From W11650 sp963545585 (GTDB taxonomy: Bacteria; Bacillota; Clostridia; Lachnospirales; Vallitaleaceae), in contig CAUUKX010000005.1 in the NCBI GenBank assembly GCA_963545585.1, positions 1 through 47,364 of the forward strand: 47,364 nt of DNA, written 5' to 3'. The translations under genes were made by a program, and so were the position numbers. Shown one piece after another: positions 23,527-33,548 of the stretch. Position 1 is the stretch's first letter; each line of letters opens with the position of its first letter. The notes beneath the pieces were generated by a model. The model was not told the DNA's origin, made no database searches, and saw nothing but the letters and a program-made list of their open reading frames with translations.

Positions 23527-24495
23527 ATGTATCCGTTAAAGTTTGAAAAAGTCTTTAAAAAGAAAATTTGGGGTGGACAGAAATTTGCAACGGAATTGGA
23601 TATTGCCCTGCCCGATGGGGATAAATACGGAGAAAGCTGGGAGCTTTGCTCTAGAGTTAGCGGTGTCAGCCGGATTATGAACGGGCCGTTAAAGGGCAAA
23701 ACTTTAGAGGATGTTTATCAGGAATATGGCAGCGAATTAGTCGGAGAAGAGGTTTATTCGGAATTTCCCGATAAGTTTCCTTTGCTGGTCAAATACTTGG
23801 ATATTGAAGGCTTGCTTTCCATTCGGGTGCATCCGGACGATAAGTATGCGCTCAGGCATGAAAAGGACTATGGCAAATCAAAGTCATGGTATATTTTGGA
23901 GGCTTCGCCCGATGCCAAAGTGATGATGGGGCTGGCGGACGGCGTTGGCCGGGAGGAATTTTTGCGGCGAGCGGCAGCGAAAGACTTTGTGGGACTTTTT
24001 CGGATTATTCCGGTCAAAAAAGGCGATTTTATTGATATTGAGCCGGGAACGGTTTATTCCAGCTATGAGGGCACGCTGCTGGTCTGCGAGATTCAGCAGA
24101 ACTCGGAAACCAAATACCGGATTTATGATTATGAACGGGATAGGAACGGCAATCCCAAAGAAATCCATTTGGAAAAAGCGTCCGAAATTATCCGGTATGG
24201 GCAAAAACCGCTGATTTCTTCGACTGACACCAGACAGACGATGGAGTTTGGAGGGGCGCAGATTCAGGAATTGGTGCGCCACCGCAATTATAATGTCGAT
24301 CATATGCTAATTGAAAAAGAGATGTTGGCCGAAGCCTATAAAAACTTTAAGGTGCTGACGGTAATCAGCGGCAGTGCAGTTATGTCGGCCGGCAAGGAAA
24401 AATATGAAATGAAGAAAGGGGATACTTATTTTATTCCGGCTAAGGTCAGAGTGGTGATTGAAGGCAATGTTGAACTTTTAAAGTCGTATTTGTAA
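23527..24495 (+). CDS. manA: Mannose-6-phosphate isomerase, class I
   Basis: Interconverts mannose-6-phosphate and fructose-6-phosphate. 322 residues with the cupin-type metal site: KKIWGGQKFATEL at the start, SIRVHPDDKYALRHE (zinc ligands His and Glu region), IEPGTVYSSYEGTLLVCEIQ and a short C-terminal cupin domain. This short form is typical of Firmicutes. GGAAAGGAGAAGG is a strong ribosome site before the ATG at 23527. Last gene of the operon. Confidence 0.92.
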   Translation: MYPLKFEKVFKKKIWGGQKFATELDIALPDGDKYGESWELCSRVSGVSRIMNGPLKGKTLEDVYQEYGSELVGEEVYSEFPDKFPLLVKYLDIEGLLSIRVHPDDKYALRHEKDYGKSKSWYILEASPDAKVMMGLADGVGREEFLRRAAAKDFVGLFRIIPVKKGDFIDIEPGTVYSSYEGTLLVCEIQQNSETKYRIYDYERDRNGNPKEIHLEKASEIIRYGQKPLISSTDTRQTMEFGGAQIQELVRHRNYNVDHMLIEKEMLAEAYKNFKVLTVISGSAVMSAGKEKYEMKKGDTYFIPAKVRVVIEGNVELLKSYL

Positions 24496-24496
24496 T

Positions 24497-24697
24497 TTAT
24501 TTTATCCGCTGACGGTTATTCCAACGGTGAGTTATGAACTATTAGCGGATGAGCACCGGCTGGTTGACATGGTCTTTGCTGACCGCTCCGGACAGGCGGC
24601 CGAGAAACGGCAGCAGCGTCCGGTTATCACGGATGAGGGAAGCGGCATCAGGATTAATTTCGCGGACAATCGGCAAGTCTGGATTGACTTAGCGTAA
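24497..24697 (+). pseudogene. Possible gene remnant after manA
   Basis: An open frame without a usable start reads on from inside manA in another frame and ends with TAA at 24695. From a GTG at 24527 it would give about 56 residues with normal-looking composition (for example LADEHRLVDMVFADRSGQ, GSGIRINFADNRQVWIDLA). There is no ribosome site. It looks like the tail of a lost gene, of no family I recognise, or a chance frame. Confidence 0.3.
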
Positions 24698-24710
24698 GAG
24701 AAATAAAATT

Positions 24711-24749
24711 AAAAACGGAACCATGCGCTTGGCGGTGGTTCCGTTTTTT
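24711..24749. terminator. Bidirectional rho-independent terminator
   Basis: AAAAACGGAACCA (24711-24723) pairs perfectly with TGGTTCCGTTTTT (24736-24748) around a 12-base loop. There are T runs on the plus strand and, by symmetry, on the minus strand, so it can serve both the manA operon and the GGDEF-EAL gene. Confidence 0.9.
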
Positions 24750-24833
24750 GTTCCCTATTGCTTCCCTTTTAGAGGGCTGAGTACGGCCGTTTGTTATGGC
24801 CGCTTCTCCTCGGTTTCAGCTTCGGCTGAGGTT

Positions 24834-27788
24834 TTAAGCGTTATTCCCCGAATGATACCAGGCATGCAGCTGCTGGATCTGATCGCGGATGGCGGTAGGA
24901 ATCGGGTCAAAGCCGGGGCTGGGTTTTGCCACATAAAAGCCCTGTACCAGATCAACATTTAACTCTATCAGCTTAGCGAGGTCATCTTCCTCCTCCACGC
25001 CCTCAGCGATTAATAAGATGTTCCGGGCATGACAGAAAGAAACTAAATTAGCGATCAGCTGCTGCTTGTCGGTATCCTCATGGATACCCTGAATCAGCAT
25101 CATGTCGATTTTAACAATATTGGGCCGGATTGTCAAAATTCGGGATTCGTTGGAATAACCGCTGCCAAAATCATCCAGTGCCAGCTTCATGCCGTAATCG
25201 CGCAGGAAAGAAAACTTGTCGCTTAGCTGCTCCTCTAAACTGTCGGATTCCCGTTCCGTTACCTCAATCACTAACTGCGGGAAAAGATAACCATAGGTTT
25301 CTTCCAGCGTCATGATTTCTTCTGGGCTAATCAGATGGCTGGGAATACTGTTAATAAAAATATGCAGGCCATTTAATTCATCAGCATGCCGGTCAAGGGT
25401 TTCCAAAACAACCGAATAAACTAACCGTTCCAACTGCGCCAGATGAGACTGCGCAGCAGCGACCGACAGAATCTCCAGCGGAGTTTTAAAAGCATCGCTG
25501 GAAGAGCGCATCAATGCCTCATAGGCGTAAATGAAGCCAGTGCGCAAATCAACAATCGGCTGAAAATTAAAATGAATCAATCGTTCATCAATCAGCCGAT
25601 GAATTGCTTCTCGGTTTTTGAGCAAATAAAACTTGCTTTCATACGATTTTTTATTAAATTCATATAAGACTCCTTTTTCCTTGTGCTTGGCTTCATACAT
25701 GGCAAAATCGGCCAGTTTGAGCAAGTCGGCTACATCGTCGGAATCTTCCGGATACCAGGCGATACCCGAGGAAAAGCGAATTCGATGGGAAGTGCCGTCC
25801 GGTGTTTGCAGTTCATAGCGTTCGTTCCGCTTAAACTGCCGGTTAATCAGTTTTCTGATTTCCGATTTAGACGAAAAGCCATGCAGATAAATGGCAAACT
25901 CATCGCCGGAAATTCGCGAAACAATACCGCCGTAGGAACCAAACTCATGGAACATTTCACTGGCTCTTAGAATTAGGCGATCGCCGATTTCATGACCGAA
26001 ATTATCATTGATATATTTTAGATTATCCAAATCAGAAAAAATCATCGCACCGATTTTATTCGGCTCATACAGGATTTTGGCGGTAGCTTCCCGTTTGAAA
26101 GCCTGTCGGTTATAAAGATGCGTCATAGCATCAAAGTCCAGTTCATGAACCAGCCGGCGGTGTTCTTCAATATCTTTGGTTACATCCAAAATTACGCCGA
26201 CGCTGCCGGTCGAGGTTTGACTTTCTAAAATGCGCAGCCAAATTTCGTCCGGTTTATTATCGATAGAAAAATGATAAATATTGTCGTATTCCGGTGCCGG
26301 AGAAGCCGTCAGCAGCGCATAATACTTTCTCCATTCTTCAATCGAAAGTTTCGTATCCAGATTTAATTGAAGCAGAAAATAAATATAGTCGGTAATCAGC
26401 ACCTGATCCGATTCCACTGTCAGCTCAAAGCCGCCGATTGGCAGGAGCGACAGTTTTAAGATTCGGGAAGTGGTTTCCGAAGCGTGAATAACACTTCGAT
26501 TCAGTTTTTCTACTGCATCCGCCAACTCGTCAAATTCGCGCATACCAGTTCGTTTGAGCTGAATGGCCTGATAAGGATCCAGTTCCGCCAAATATTTAGA
26601 CATTCCAAAGATTTTTCGGGTGGAAACACGAGCCAGAAAAAAGATTGCAATAAAAGCCATCAGGGTAGTTAAAACAATACTGATAATCACGGTCTGGCGA
26701 ACCTGAGTAGAAGACCCATGCAAAGTCTCTTTTGGTACAAAACTGACTAAATTCCAGCTGTCTTGGACAAAGGGTGAGTTTTGGCTGTATAGTGTCAGCG
26801 GCTGGGCGAAGCAATAAACATCACCGATTTCATCCAGATGAGAGGAATAAATATTATCAGCAATCCCGGCGGAAGTTAAATGCAGATTTTTTTGCTTTTT
26901 TAAAGCTATTTGTGCCAGTGGATTGCTGGAAATAAACCAGTCCAAAGTCAAAACCTGATTATCCATCGGGGTGATTGCATAAAAACTGTCCTGATAGGGC
27001 AGATCAATTAATGGCAAGTAGTGCTGGGCAAAATAATTTTGGGTGATTTCAATACCAATCACACCAATCGGATAACCGCCTGAGTTCAGCAGCGGCAAAG
27101 TATAAAACACGCTGGTTGGCAAATGAGACAGCAGGTTTGAAGGAGTAGTCCAATAGCCATAGCGCTCAATTTCCGCTCTGGGAAAATCAAGAGCGGCTTT
27201 GGTAGGCTGATAATAAAAATCCCATTTTTCAGAGGCGGGGCTGTTGAAATCAAAAGGAGCGGACAGGCTATGATGCGAGCTGGTCGGGATTAAATACTTT
27301 TGAGAAACGGCAATAGGGCCAAGTTCCAGCAAAAAATTTTCCGGCAAAGCATAAGAATTTTTGGGCGCAGCACTGCGGATATAGACCGAGGGCATTGGCT
27401 GTTTGTCGCTGGAAGTCAGCATAAAGAAAGCACCGTTGATATTGCTGCTTTGCAGCAGGTGGATTAAATATTCTGTGCCGGTTGTGGCAATCTCGTTATA
27501 AACAGCAGGCTCGGACAGGCGGTTGCTATTGGCAGTCGAAATTTTTTGTAGTGCTTGATTAAACATACGAGTATCATCGACCATTAAGCGGATGACCTGA
27601 CCCAGTTCGTTATTCAGCGATTGTTTGCGGGCAGTGGTAGTATTATTAAATAAACGAAAGGATTCCGCATCCAACAGAAAAAAAGCTTTGGAAAAGGATA
27701 AGGACATTATTAAAGAAATATTCTGTAAGATTACCAGTAAAGTCATCAATAAAATAATTTGCGTCCGAAGCGATATGGAGCGTTTCAT
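24834..27788 (-). CDS. Membrane GGDEF-EAL protein with large extracellular sensor
   Basis: 984 residues for making or breaking cyclic di-GMP. Membrane segments at about 10-38 and 366-386 enclose a 325-residue extracellular domain of Cache-like layout (YPIGVIGIEIT near 239-249). A HAMP-like linker (about 390-435), a PAS-like part (about 440-545), GGDEF (about 550-705) and EAL (about 735-960) follow. The GGDEF motif is SGDEF (627-631) and no RxxD inhibitory site is seen just before it. The EAL domain looks active: EAL (757-759), DDFGSGY (872-878), EGVE (929-932) and QGFYVAKP. Phosphodiesterase activity is therefore most likely. It lies 115 bases after the binding-protein gene, in the same direction. 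Confidence 0.9.
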   Translation of the reverse strand: MKRSISLRTQIILLMTLLVILQNISLIMSLSFSKAFFLLDAESFRLFNNTTTARKQSLNNELGQVIRLMVDDTRMFNQALQKISTANSNRLSEPAVYNEIATTGTEYLIHLLQSSNINGAFFMLTSSDKQPMPSVYIRSAAPKNSYALPENFLLELGPIAVSQKYLIPTSSHHSLSAPFDFNSPASEKWDFYYQPTKAALDFPRAEIERYGYWTTPSNLLSHLPTSVFYTLPLLNSGGYPIGVIGIEITQNYFAQHYLPLIDLPYQDSFYAITPMDNQVLTLDWFISSNPLAQIALKKQKNLHLTSAGIADNIYSSHLDEIGDVYCFAQPLTLYSQNSPFVQDSWNLVSFVPKETLHGSSTQVRQTVIISIVLTTLMAFIAIFFLARVSTRKIFGMSKYLAELDPYQAIQLKRTGMREFDELADAVEKLNRSVIHASETTSRILKLSLLPIGGFELTVESDQVLITDYIYFLLQLNLDTKLSIEEWRKYYALLTASPAPEYDNIYHFSIDNKPDEIWLRILESQTSTGSVGVILDVTKDIEEHRRLVHELDFDAMTHLYNRQAFKREATAKILYEPNKIGAMIFSDLDNLKYINDNFGHEIGDRLILRASEMFHEFGSYGGIVSRISGDEFAIYLHGFSSKSEIRKLINRQFKRNERYELQTPDGTSHRIRFSSGIAWYPEDSDDVADLLKLADFAMYEAKHKEKGVLYEFNKKSYESKFYLLKNREAIHRLIDERLIHFNFQPIVDLRTGFIYAYEALMRSSSDAFKTPLEILSVAAAQSHLAQLERLVYSVVLETLDRHADELNGLHIFINSIPSHLISPEEIMTLEETYGYLFPQLVIEVTERESDSLEEQLSDKFSFLRDYGMKLALDDFGSGYSNESRILTIRPNIVKIDMMLIQGIHEDTDKQQLIANLVSFCHARNILLIAEGVEEEDDLAKLIELNVDLVQGFYVAKPSPGFDPIPTAIRDQIQQLHAWYHSGNNA

Positions 27789-27903
27789 ATAGAATCCTTT
27801 CTAAATATTTTAGCTATTTCGTTTTTTGTTTGACGAAATATCCCGCAACAATTTTCTGCCCAGTTGGCTGCTCATTAATAGGGGAACAGGTATGACAGAA
27901 GAA

Positions 27904-29370
27904 CTAAATTTCCTGATAAGAAATTCCTTCACTTTGCAAAGCTTTTTCCAGAGCTTTTATCCAATCGGCAAAACGCTGCTCCAAGTTTAAGGAGGATAGG
28001 ATTTGCGCTGATGACATTTTTTGTTTCTTTAAGGCGTCTGCCGCTTGCTCGGCGGATTCCCCTGCACTTGTCAGTGTGGAGAGTAAAAGCGGCCGCAGCA
28101 TATAGCTGTTGTTAAATGGCTGGGAAGAATAAGGAGCGTAATCGGAAATCTGCCGAAAAGCAACATCATAAACCATGGCTACATTTTTTTGGTTTTCATT
28201 GCCCTGATTTAATGTTTGCAGAGCATTTTTAAAAGCATCACTCTGGTAGATGTCTGCTTTTACCGGCAGATAACCGCTGTTCATGGCAAAGGTCATATTT
28301 TGTTTTTGGCTGGTAAACCATTTGAGAAATAAAGCGGCAGCCCGCTCTTTTTCTTCGGTTGATTTGGTGATGCACATACCGGCGCCCTGCTGAATCACGA
28401 CCGGGCTGCCGCCCTGCCAAAGCGGGTAAGGCAAAGCCAGAAACTCAATGCCTTGATGGGTAGTATTTTTTTCAATCCAAGTCGGGAAATAAGCGGCGCT
28501 GGAGGTAGAGCCGGTATAGGCAATCAATTCACCGGATTTGATATTATCCGAGCGAAACTTTCCGCTGCCGCCAAAATAATTCATTGCTATAGCGCTGATA
28601 TAAAGGTCGAACAGCTTACGCAGCACCGGTAGGTTCAAAACAATGGTGCTTTTTTCGGTATCAACCATATCAACACCTAACTGCTTACAGCCGACCATAA
28701 TATAATTTTGAATGGAATCCATTCCCAACATTGCCCGCCCGTCATTAGGAGTATTGGGCGTTTGCTGATCTGTCCAGTCATAATATTTTTGGGCAACAGA
28801 AAAAATGCTTTCCCATGTATTGAAAGAAGCAATGGACAGGTCGGCGGCTTCTGCAAATTCATTCCAAGCAGTAGCGTTGATATAAAGAATCTCTGTACTT
28901 TTAGCAATTGGTAAGATTAAAAGACGAGTGTCAAAAAAACCGGCAGCCAAAAAGCTAGGCACATAGCTGGCTTTTTCTTTGTCTGTAAAATATGGATTTA
29001 AATCGGCAATCATTCCCAGTTTATCAATTTCAATTGCTTTATCCGGGTAACAGGAAAAAATATCCGGCATGGGGGCGGAGTTGATAACACCTTTGGCTGA
29101 ATTGGACAGAGAAGCTTCCAATTCGGCGACACTTCCATGAGAAATGCTTTCAACAATAATATTTTCTTCTGCGCCGAGTGTTTGATTAAATTCAACGATC
29201 GCATCTTCCAGCGTTTGCTGATTCTGGCCAACATAATAGTGCCATAGCGTCAGCTGAATGGGTTCAAGAAGTTTGGGACTTTTAATAGCAGTATCTGTCT
29301 GTGAGGGAGAGCAGGCTGCTAAAAACAAACTAAAACTTAGAACAAAAACTAAAAAATGCCGTGGTTTCAT
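27904..29370 (-). CDS. Orphan sugar-type ABC substrate-binding lipoprotein
   Basis: 488 residues, extracellular solute-binding protein family 1 (MalE-like). The signal peptide ends LAAC, giving a lipid-anchored Cys near residue 20. Typical features are QLTLWHYYVGQ, KGVINSAPMPDIFSCYPD, GELIAYTGSTSSAAYFPTW and FLKWFTSQKQNMTFA followed by NSGYLPV. No permease or ATPase gene is nearby; instead the next gene encodes a GGDEF-EAL protein and the divergent unit a sensor system. It may present a ligand to the sensors instead of feeding a transporter (inference). GGAGGTATC precedes the ATG. Confidence 0.85.
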   Translation of the reverse strand: MKPRHFLVFVLSFSLFLAACSPSQTDTAIKSPKLLEPIQLTLWHYYVGQNQQTLEDAIVEFNQTLGAEENIIVESISHGSVAELEASLSNSAKGVINSAPMPDIFSCYPDKAIEIDKLGMIADLNPYFTDKEKASYVPSFLAAGFFDTRLLILPIAKSTEILYINATAWNEFAEAADLSIASFNTWESIFSVAQKYYDWTDQQTPNTPNDGRAMLGMDSIQNYIMVGCKQLGVDMVDTEKSTIVLNLPVLRKLFDLYISAIAMNYFGGSGKFRSDNIKSGELIAYTGSTSSAAYFPTWIEKNTTHQGIEFLALPYPLWQGGSPVVIQQGAGMCITKSTEEKERAAALFLKWFTSQKQNMTFAMNSGYLPVKADIYQSDAFKNALQTLNQGNENQKNVAMVYDVAFRQISDYAPYSSQPFNNSYMLRPLLLSTLTSAGESAEQAADALKKQKMSSAQILSSLNLEQRFADWIKALEKALQSEGISYQEI

Positions 29371-29678
29371 GATACCTCCTAAGCCATACTGGTCAAAATA
29401 GACGTTTCAACATAAAATAAACTGTTCCGCACCCACAGACAAGAAAAAGCAAAAGCGGCATATCGGGAGAGGGTGGTGTTATATTCATATAGAAAATTAT
29501 CGGCAGTTTTCTTGGGAAAATTTAATAAAAAATGAATTTTTTAGAGTGGTTTTTGATTTTTTTTGGTTTGGCTTTTGAAAATTTATTTTACATTTCTCAT
29601 AAAATTGTGTAAAATAAAGATGTTCAGAAATGACTTCAAAATGTATGTTGCGGCGGTAGGAAAAACAGGGGAAGGCAA
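29371..29678. other. Divergent regulatory region
   Basis: 308 bases between the divergent signalling units, AT-rich from 29500 on. A clear plus-strand promoter is present at 29587-29615. The minus-strand promoter for the binding-protein gene could not be picked with confidence. No long palindrome is seen. Confidence 0.65.
29587..29615 (+). promoter_or_regulatory. Promoter of the sensor-kinase-regulator unit
   Basis: TTTACA (29587-29592), a 17-base spacer and TAAAAT (29610-29615) match a sigma-A promoter at five of six positions in each box. The coding start is 64 bases downstream. Confidence 0.7.
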
Positions 29679-32120
29679 ATGAAAAAAGAAAAATGGATTA
29701 AAATCGGAGCGGTAGCGGTCGGATTACTGGCACTGGTTCTTTTGGTTTTAAGCGGTAGTTGGGGAATCGGCCTTAATCCCGGTTTATTGTCTGGGAAGTC
29801 GGAAATTTTGTTTTTTGAAGAAACACCCAGTCCGGTTCTGGTAGCGGCCAAAAAGGCTTTTCCAGGATATAAAATCCGGCGCCGTCCAGAAAGGCATTTG
29901 TCGCATTTTTTAGAAGGCGGTGAAATTGTGCTGGCTTATGATGTCCAGGCCTTACCGCTAATCAGGGCAGGTGCCAACTTTTATTTTTATCCGCTTTATA
30001 ATGATGCGGTGATACTGGTTACGAACCAGGGACAGCTGGCAGAGCCGGTCAGGAGCTGGCAGGACGTGCTGGCGGGACGAAGCGCTGTCAGCTTGCCGGA
30101 GCGTAACCCGGAACAGGCGTATGTTTGGCGGGCAATTGCCTATGGTTTGACCGGCAGCTTTGACCGGTCGGCGGCGCAGTCGTATTTGAGTGAAATGTAT
30201 GAGTCGAATCGCCTGTTTTGGGATAATATCATTGCTCCAGTTCAGGTTACGCTTTATTCTAAATATCTGTATACCTTGCAGCGCAGGGAGATGAAACCTT
30301 TTTTTCCGCAGGAAGGGACACTGACTTTTCAGGTGGGACTTTTTTCGCATCACCCGCTGGAGGCTGGAGAAGTAGCTGCCATTCGCCAGATTTATAAAGA
30401 TTTGAATTATTTGCCGCCGGAGAAAAACTTTCAGCCTGAAGTCGGTGCGGTGCTTTTTGCCGCTTCTCGTCTGGAAGAGTTTTATGACTTTGGTGAAATC
30501 AATGTTCCGCTGGAGCGCGGGGTCAGGCAAAATCATCGGTATGCTCCGCTTACCGGCTGGGAGCATCAGACAGTGGCAGCGGTGATAATTATTTTAACGA
30601 TTTTTTGGATTAATCGGGTCAATCGGACGGTCATTCATTTGGGTGTGCGCCGGGGCTTGGTGCTGAATGGACTTTTGATTATCGGCTGGATTAGTGTCGG
30701 GATTTTTAAGTATTCTTTTTATGGCGGCGCTGATTATATCCGGGCGCTGTGGTATTCCTATTATTTGTTTATTTTAACATTGCCGCCGAGTGGGATATTT
30801 ATTGCGCTTAATTTGGATCAGTATGACAAAAGTGTGTTCCCGCTTCGGCTGGTGGCTATTTGTGTTATTTCTGGCTTGCTTTTGCTCTTGGTTTTAACCA
30901 ATGACCTGCATCAGCAGTTTTTCCGGTTTTTGAGTTCGGAGCGCAGCCTATGGTATAAGCGTTTTAAGCATAACTGGGGATATTATTTGGCGGCGCTGTG
31001 GGTTCTTTTGACGCAAGCCGGAATGTGGCTGGATTTGGCGAGGAAAAGCTGGGACTCGCCTAATCGAAAGATGGCGGTGCTGCCGGTTTTGGTTCTGATT
31101 TTGGGGGCAGCTTACAGTGTATCCTATAATTTAAAAGTACCCTTCTTCCGTGAAATTTCGCTGGCACTGGGGATGGGCAGTATTATTTTGCTGTTTTGGA
31201 CGGCAATTTTAAAAAGCGGTTTAATTCCTTCCAATAGCGGCTATCATGAATTGTTTGAGCACAGTCTCTTGGATATGCGGATACTTGACCAGGCCGGGCA
31301 ACTTCGATTTCGGTCGGCCGGAGCGGAAACGTCGGAAGAGGTGCAGTTTTTTCTGCCGGAAAAGGACTGGCCGCAAAGCCGGGAGTCGGTTTTTGTAGCG
31401 GCTGCTGATAGTTTGCTGTGGTCAACGGCTATTCGGGGCGGCCGGATTGTAACCAGAGAAAATATTCGGGAATTAAGTTCCTTAAAGCAAAACTTGGAAC
31501 GGGTAACCAAGGAACTGGAAGAAGAAAATCTGATTTTATCCAAAAAAGAGCAGGTCGAAAGTCGATTGATTTTTATACGGGAGCAAAATGAACTGACCGA
31601 GGAAGTCAACCGGTTGGTTGAGGATAAGATCAATAAAATGACGGTTTTGCTGCAGGAGATGAAGTCTTGCCCGGCACTTGGGGAGAAGGGACTGATTCAG
31701 CTGCAAAGACTGGCGATTTACTGCAAAAGGCGATGTGAACTTTTGATTAAATCCAAACAACAGGGGCTTTGCCAGCCGGCTGATCTTAGCCGATTGATTG
31801 ACGAAATTAATTTGGGAACTTTTTCTGGGTATCAGTTTTTTTGCGAACGGAAGGCAGGGATTCCTTTTCCGGCAGCGGTAGAGATTTATGAACTTTGTCA
31901 TTTGTTTTATGAATGGGCTTTGATGGAGGACATTACTTCGATGACAATTCGGCTGTTTGAGGAGAAAGACGAATTGTTTTTGTATTTTTTGATTGAAAGC
32001 GATAACAGCCGGGAGAAGCAAAGCTTACAGGCCAAATTAAATAGGATGCCGGATGTTAGTTATAAGGAGCTGGGAGATGCCTTTTCCGTTTTGCTGCCGG
32101 TTCGGGAGGGAATACTATGA
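29679..32120 (+). CDS. Sensor with binding-protein-like domain and 7TM module
   Basis: 813 residues. After one membrane segment (about 8-27), residues 38-285 read like a type-2 periplasmic binding protein (EILFFEETPSPVLVAA, FYPLYNDAVILVTNQ, SWQDVLAGRSAVSL). Six or seven membrane segments follow (about 300-535), resembling the 7TM region found N-terminal in Firmicutes histidine kinases (RALWYSYYLFILTLPPSGIF). A coiled coil (about 595-650) comes next, then a domain with LAIYCKRRCELLIKSK, like the YIKRRSNL stretch of those kinases. No H-box or N/G-box of an ATPase is visible, so it probably signals through the kinase encoded next, which it overlaps by ATGA. Confidence 0.75.
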   Translation: MKKEKWIKIGAVAVGLLALVLLVLSGSWGIGLNPGLLSGKSEILFFEETPSPVLVAAKKAFPGYKIRRRPERHLSHFLEGGEIVLAYDVQALPLIRAGANFYFYPLYNDAVILVTNQGQLAEPVRSWQDVLAGRSAVSLPERNPEQAYVWRAIAYGLTGSFDRSAAQSYLSEMYESNRLFWDNIIAPVQVTLYSKYLYTLQRREMKPFFPQEGTLTFQVGLFSHHPLEAGEVAAIRQIYKDLNYLPPEKNFQPEVGAVLFAASRLEEFYDFGEINVPLERGVRQNHRYAPLTGWEHQTVAAVIIILTIFWINRVNRTVIHLGVRRGLVLNGLLIIGWISVGIFKYSFYGGADYIRALWYSYYLFILTLPPSGIFIALNLDQYDKSVFPLRLVAICVISGLLLLLVLTNDLHQQFFRFLSSERSLWYKRFKHNWGYYLAALWVLLTQAGMWLDLARKSWDSPNRKMAVLPVLVLILGAAYSVSYNLKVPFFREISLALGMGSIILLFWTAILKSGLIPSNSGYHELFEHSLLDMRILDQAGQLRFRSAGAETSEEVQFFLPEKDWPQSRESVFVAAADSLLWSTAIRGGRIVTRENIRELSSLKQNLERVTKELEEENLILSKKEQVESRLIFIREQNELTEEVNRLVEDKINKMTVLLQEMKSCPALGEKGLIQLQRLAIYCKRRCELLIKSKQQGLCQPADLSRLIDEINLGTFSGYQFFCERKAGIPFPAAVEIYELCHLFYEWALMEDITSMTIRLFEEKDELFLYFLIESDNSREKQSLQAKLNRMPDVSYKELGDAFSVLLPVREGIL

Positions 32121-33547
32121 TTGGCCTGTATCGGTATTTTGACCAAAATATTTTGCTGTTTTTGTTGTTCTTGTCGCTGATGGCAGTGCTGCTGCAGGCG
32201 TTTTATGTGTCCGGTATTGTTTTTCGAAGGCTGCGCAAGAGTTTTGAATTTTTGATTTTGCTTTATCTGGCGGCGGTGTCGGTGCTGCTCCGGCATATCA
32301 ATGCCGAACTGTCGGCTTCGATGCTGGTCTTGTGGGAATATGAACATTGGTTTTCCCTTCTGGCGTTTGTAATTTCGATTTGGGGGATTTTTGTGTATGC
32401 CAAAACCCGGCGTTTGATGGTGCCGACCGGGATTGGCTTGGTGCTGCTGAATATGCCGGCCAGTGAGCGGGTAATCGGCAGATTTTATGGTTTTTATTTT
32501 GTGCTTTCGCTGGCACTCCTGATTTTGCGGGCGGGCATCAGTTATTATGCCGAACGGCAAAGGCAGGAGACGGAAATTACCGAATACTCGGTTAAGGAAG
32601 CACTGGATGCGCAGCACAGCGGGATTTTGTTTGCTGAAAAAAATGGCAATATCCGTTTAATCAATCGGCAAATGCTGACGTTAATGAGGGATTTGACCGG
32701 CGGAAACTCACGTAATGCTGAAAAGTTTTGGGAGCGGCTGCCGAGTTTGACTAAGGATTGGTACCGTTCCTCGGCGGGGAGCGAAGCCGAGCAATATTTA
32801 GTGGAAACCTCCCAAGGTGAGGTGTGGCAGTTTGTGCGCAAGAGTTTTTGGCTGCGCAGTCAGGAAACTTATCAGATTATTGCCACCGATGTAACTGAGC
32901 AGGAGAATATTACCCGGCAGTTAAAGGCTTATCAGACGCAGTTGGAGACGCAAAAAATCCGCTTGCAGGCGGCATTGGCTAACTTGGAAGAACTTCGCCA
33001 GCAGGAGGCTTTGAGCCGGATGTGGAATCATGTCCATGATGTGCTGGGGCAGCGGATTTCCATTTTACAAAGGGAGCTAAGCAATAAAAAAAGTTTTGAT
33101 TTCACACTTTTACAGACACAAATTGACAATCTTTTACCGGACTTAAACTTTCCAGAGGAAGAAGAACCGCTTCAAGGCTATCGGAATATTATCAATGCTT
33201 TTTTACCTTTGGGGATTCGCTTTCATACGCAGGGTCAGCTCCCGGAGGATTCAGATTTGGCACGAAAAGTTGTAGAGATTATTCGGGAGGCGGTAACCAA
33301 TGCCGTTCGTCACGGCGGTGCGGAAAATATTTATATCCAAATTGAGCAAACGGATAAAATATGTCTGACCATTGAAAACGACGGCCGGGCGGCGACTGGA
33401 GAAATCCGTTGGGGCGGGGGATTGCGAGCCATTCAGCGGCGGGTGGAGGAATCGGCCGGGAAGTTAGTGATTCAAACCAAGCCGCGGTTTCAGCTGTCCG
33501 TAGAATTGCCGCAAGCAGAGAAAGAAGCGGCAAAGATAAGAGTATAG
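32117..33547 (+). CDS. Membrane sensor histidine kinase
   Basis: 476 residues. Five or six membrane segments occupy residues 1-145, a PAS-like part about 160-262, a coiled coil about 265-298, and a NarX/DesK-type (HisKA_3-like) phosphoacceptor site with HVHDVLGQR (His307). A HATPase region follows with REAVTNAVRHG (N box) and GGGLRAIQRRVEE (G box). It starts in the stop of the 7TM sensor gene, so the two are made together, probably as a complex in which that sensor supplies the input and this protein the kinase (inference). The partner regulator lies 257 bases downstream. Confidence 0.85.
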   Translation: MIGLYRYFDQNILLFLLFLSLMAVLLQAFYVSGIVFRRLRKSFEFLILLYLAAVSVLLRHINAELSASMLVLWEYEHWFSLLAFVISIWGIFVYAKTRRLMVPTGIGLVLLNMPASERVIGRFYGFYFVLSLALLILRAGISYYAERQRQETEITEYSVKEALDAQHSGILFAEKNGNIRLINRQMLTLMRDLTGGNSRNAEKFWERLPSLTKDWYRSSAGSEAEQYLVETSQGEVWQFVRKSFWLRSQETYQIIATDVTEQENITRQLKAYQTQLETQKIRLQAALANLEELRQQEALSRMWNHVHDVLGQRISILQRELSNKKSFDFTLLQTQIDNLLPDLNFPEEEEPLQGYRNIINAFLPLGIRFHTQGQLPEDSDLARKVVEIIREAVTNAVRHGGAENIYIQIEQTDKICLTIENDGRAATGEIRWGGGLRAIQRRVEESAGKLVIQTKPRFQLSVELPQAEKEAAKIRV

Positions 33548-33548
33548 A

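Larger units (their letters stand above)
24496..24833. other. Convergent intergenic region
   Basis: 338 bases between convergent units. It holds the possible gene remnant and a strong bidirectional terminator. The stretch 24750-24833 shows nothing further. Confidence 0.7.

Noticed and set aside
27904..29370. Complete ABC sugar importer
   Set aside because: Only the binding protein is present; no permease or ATPase gene is adjacent on either side.
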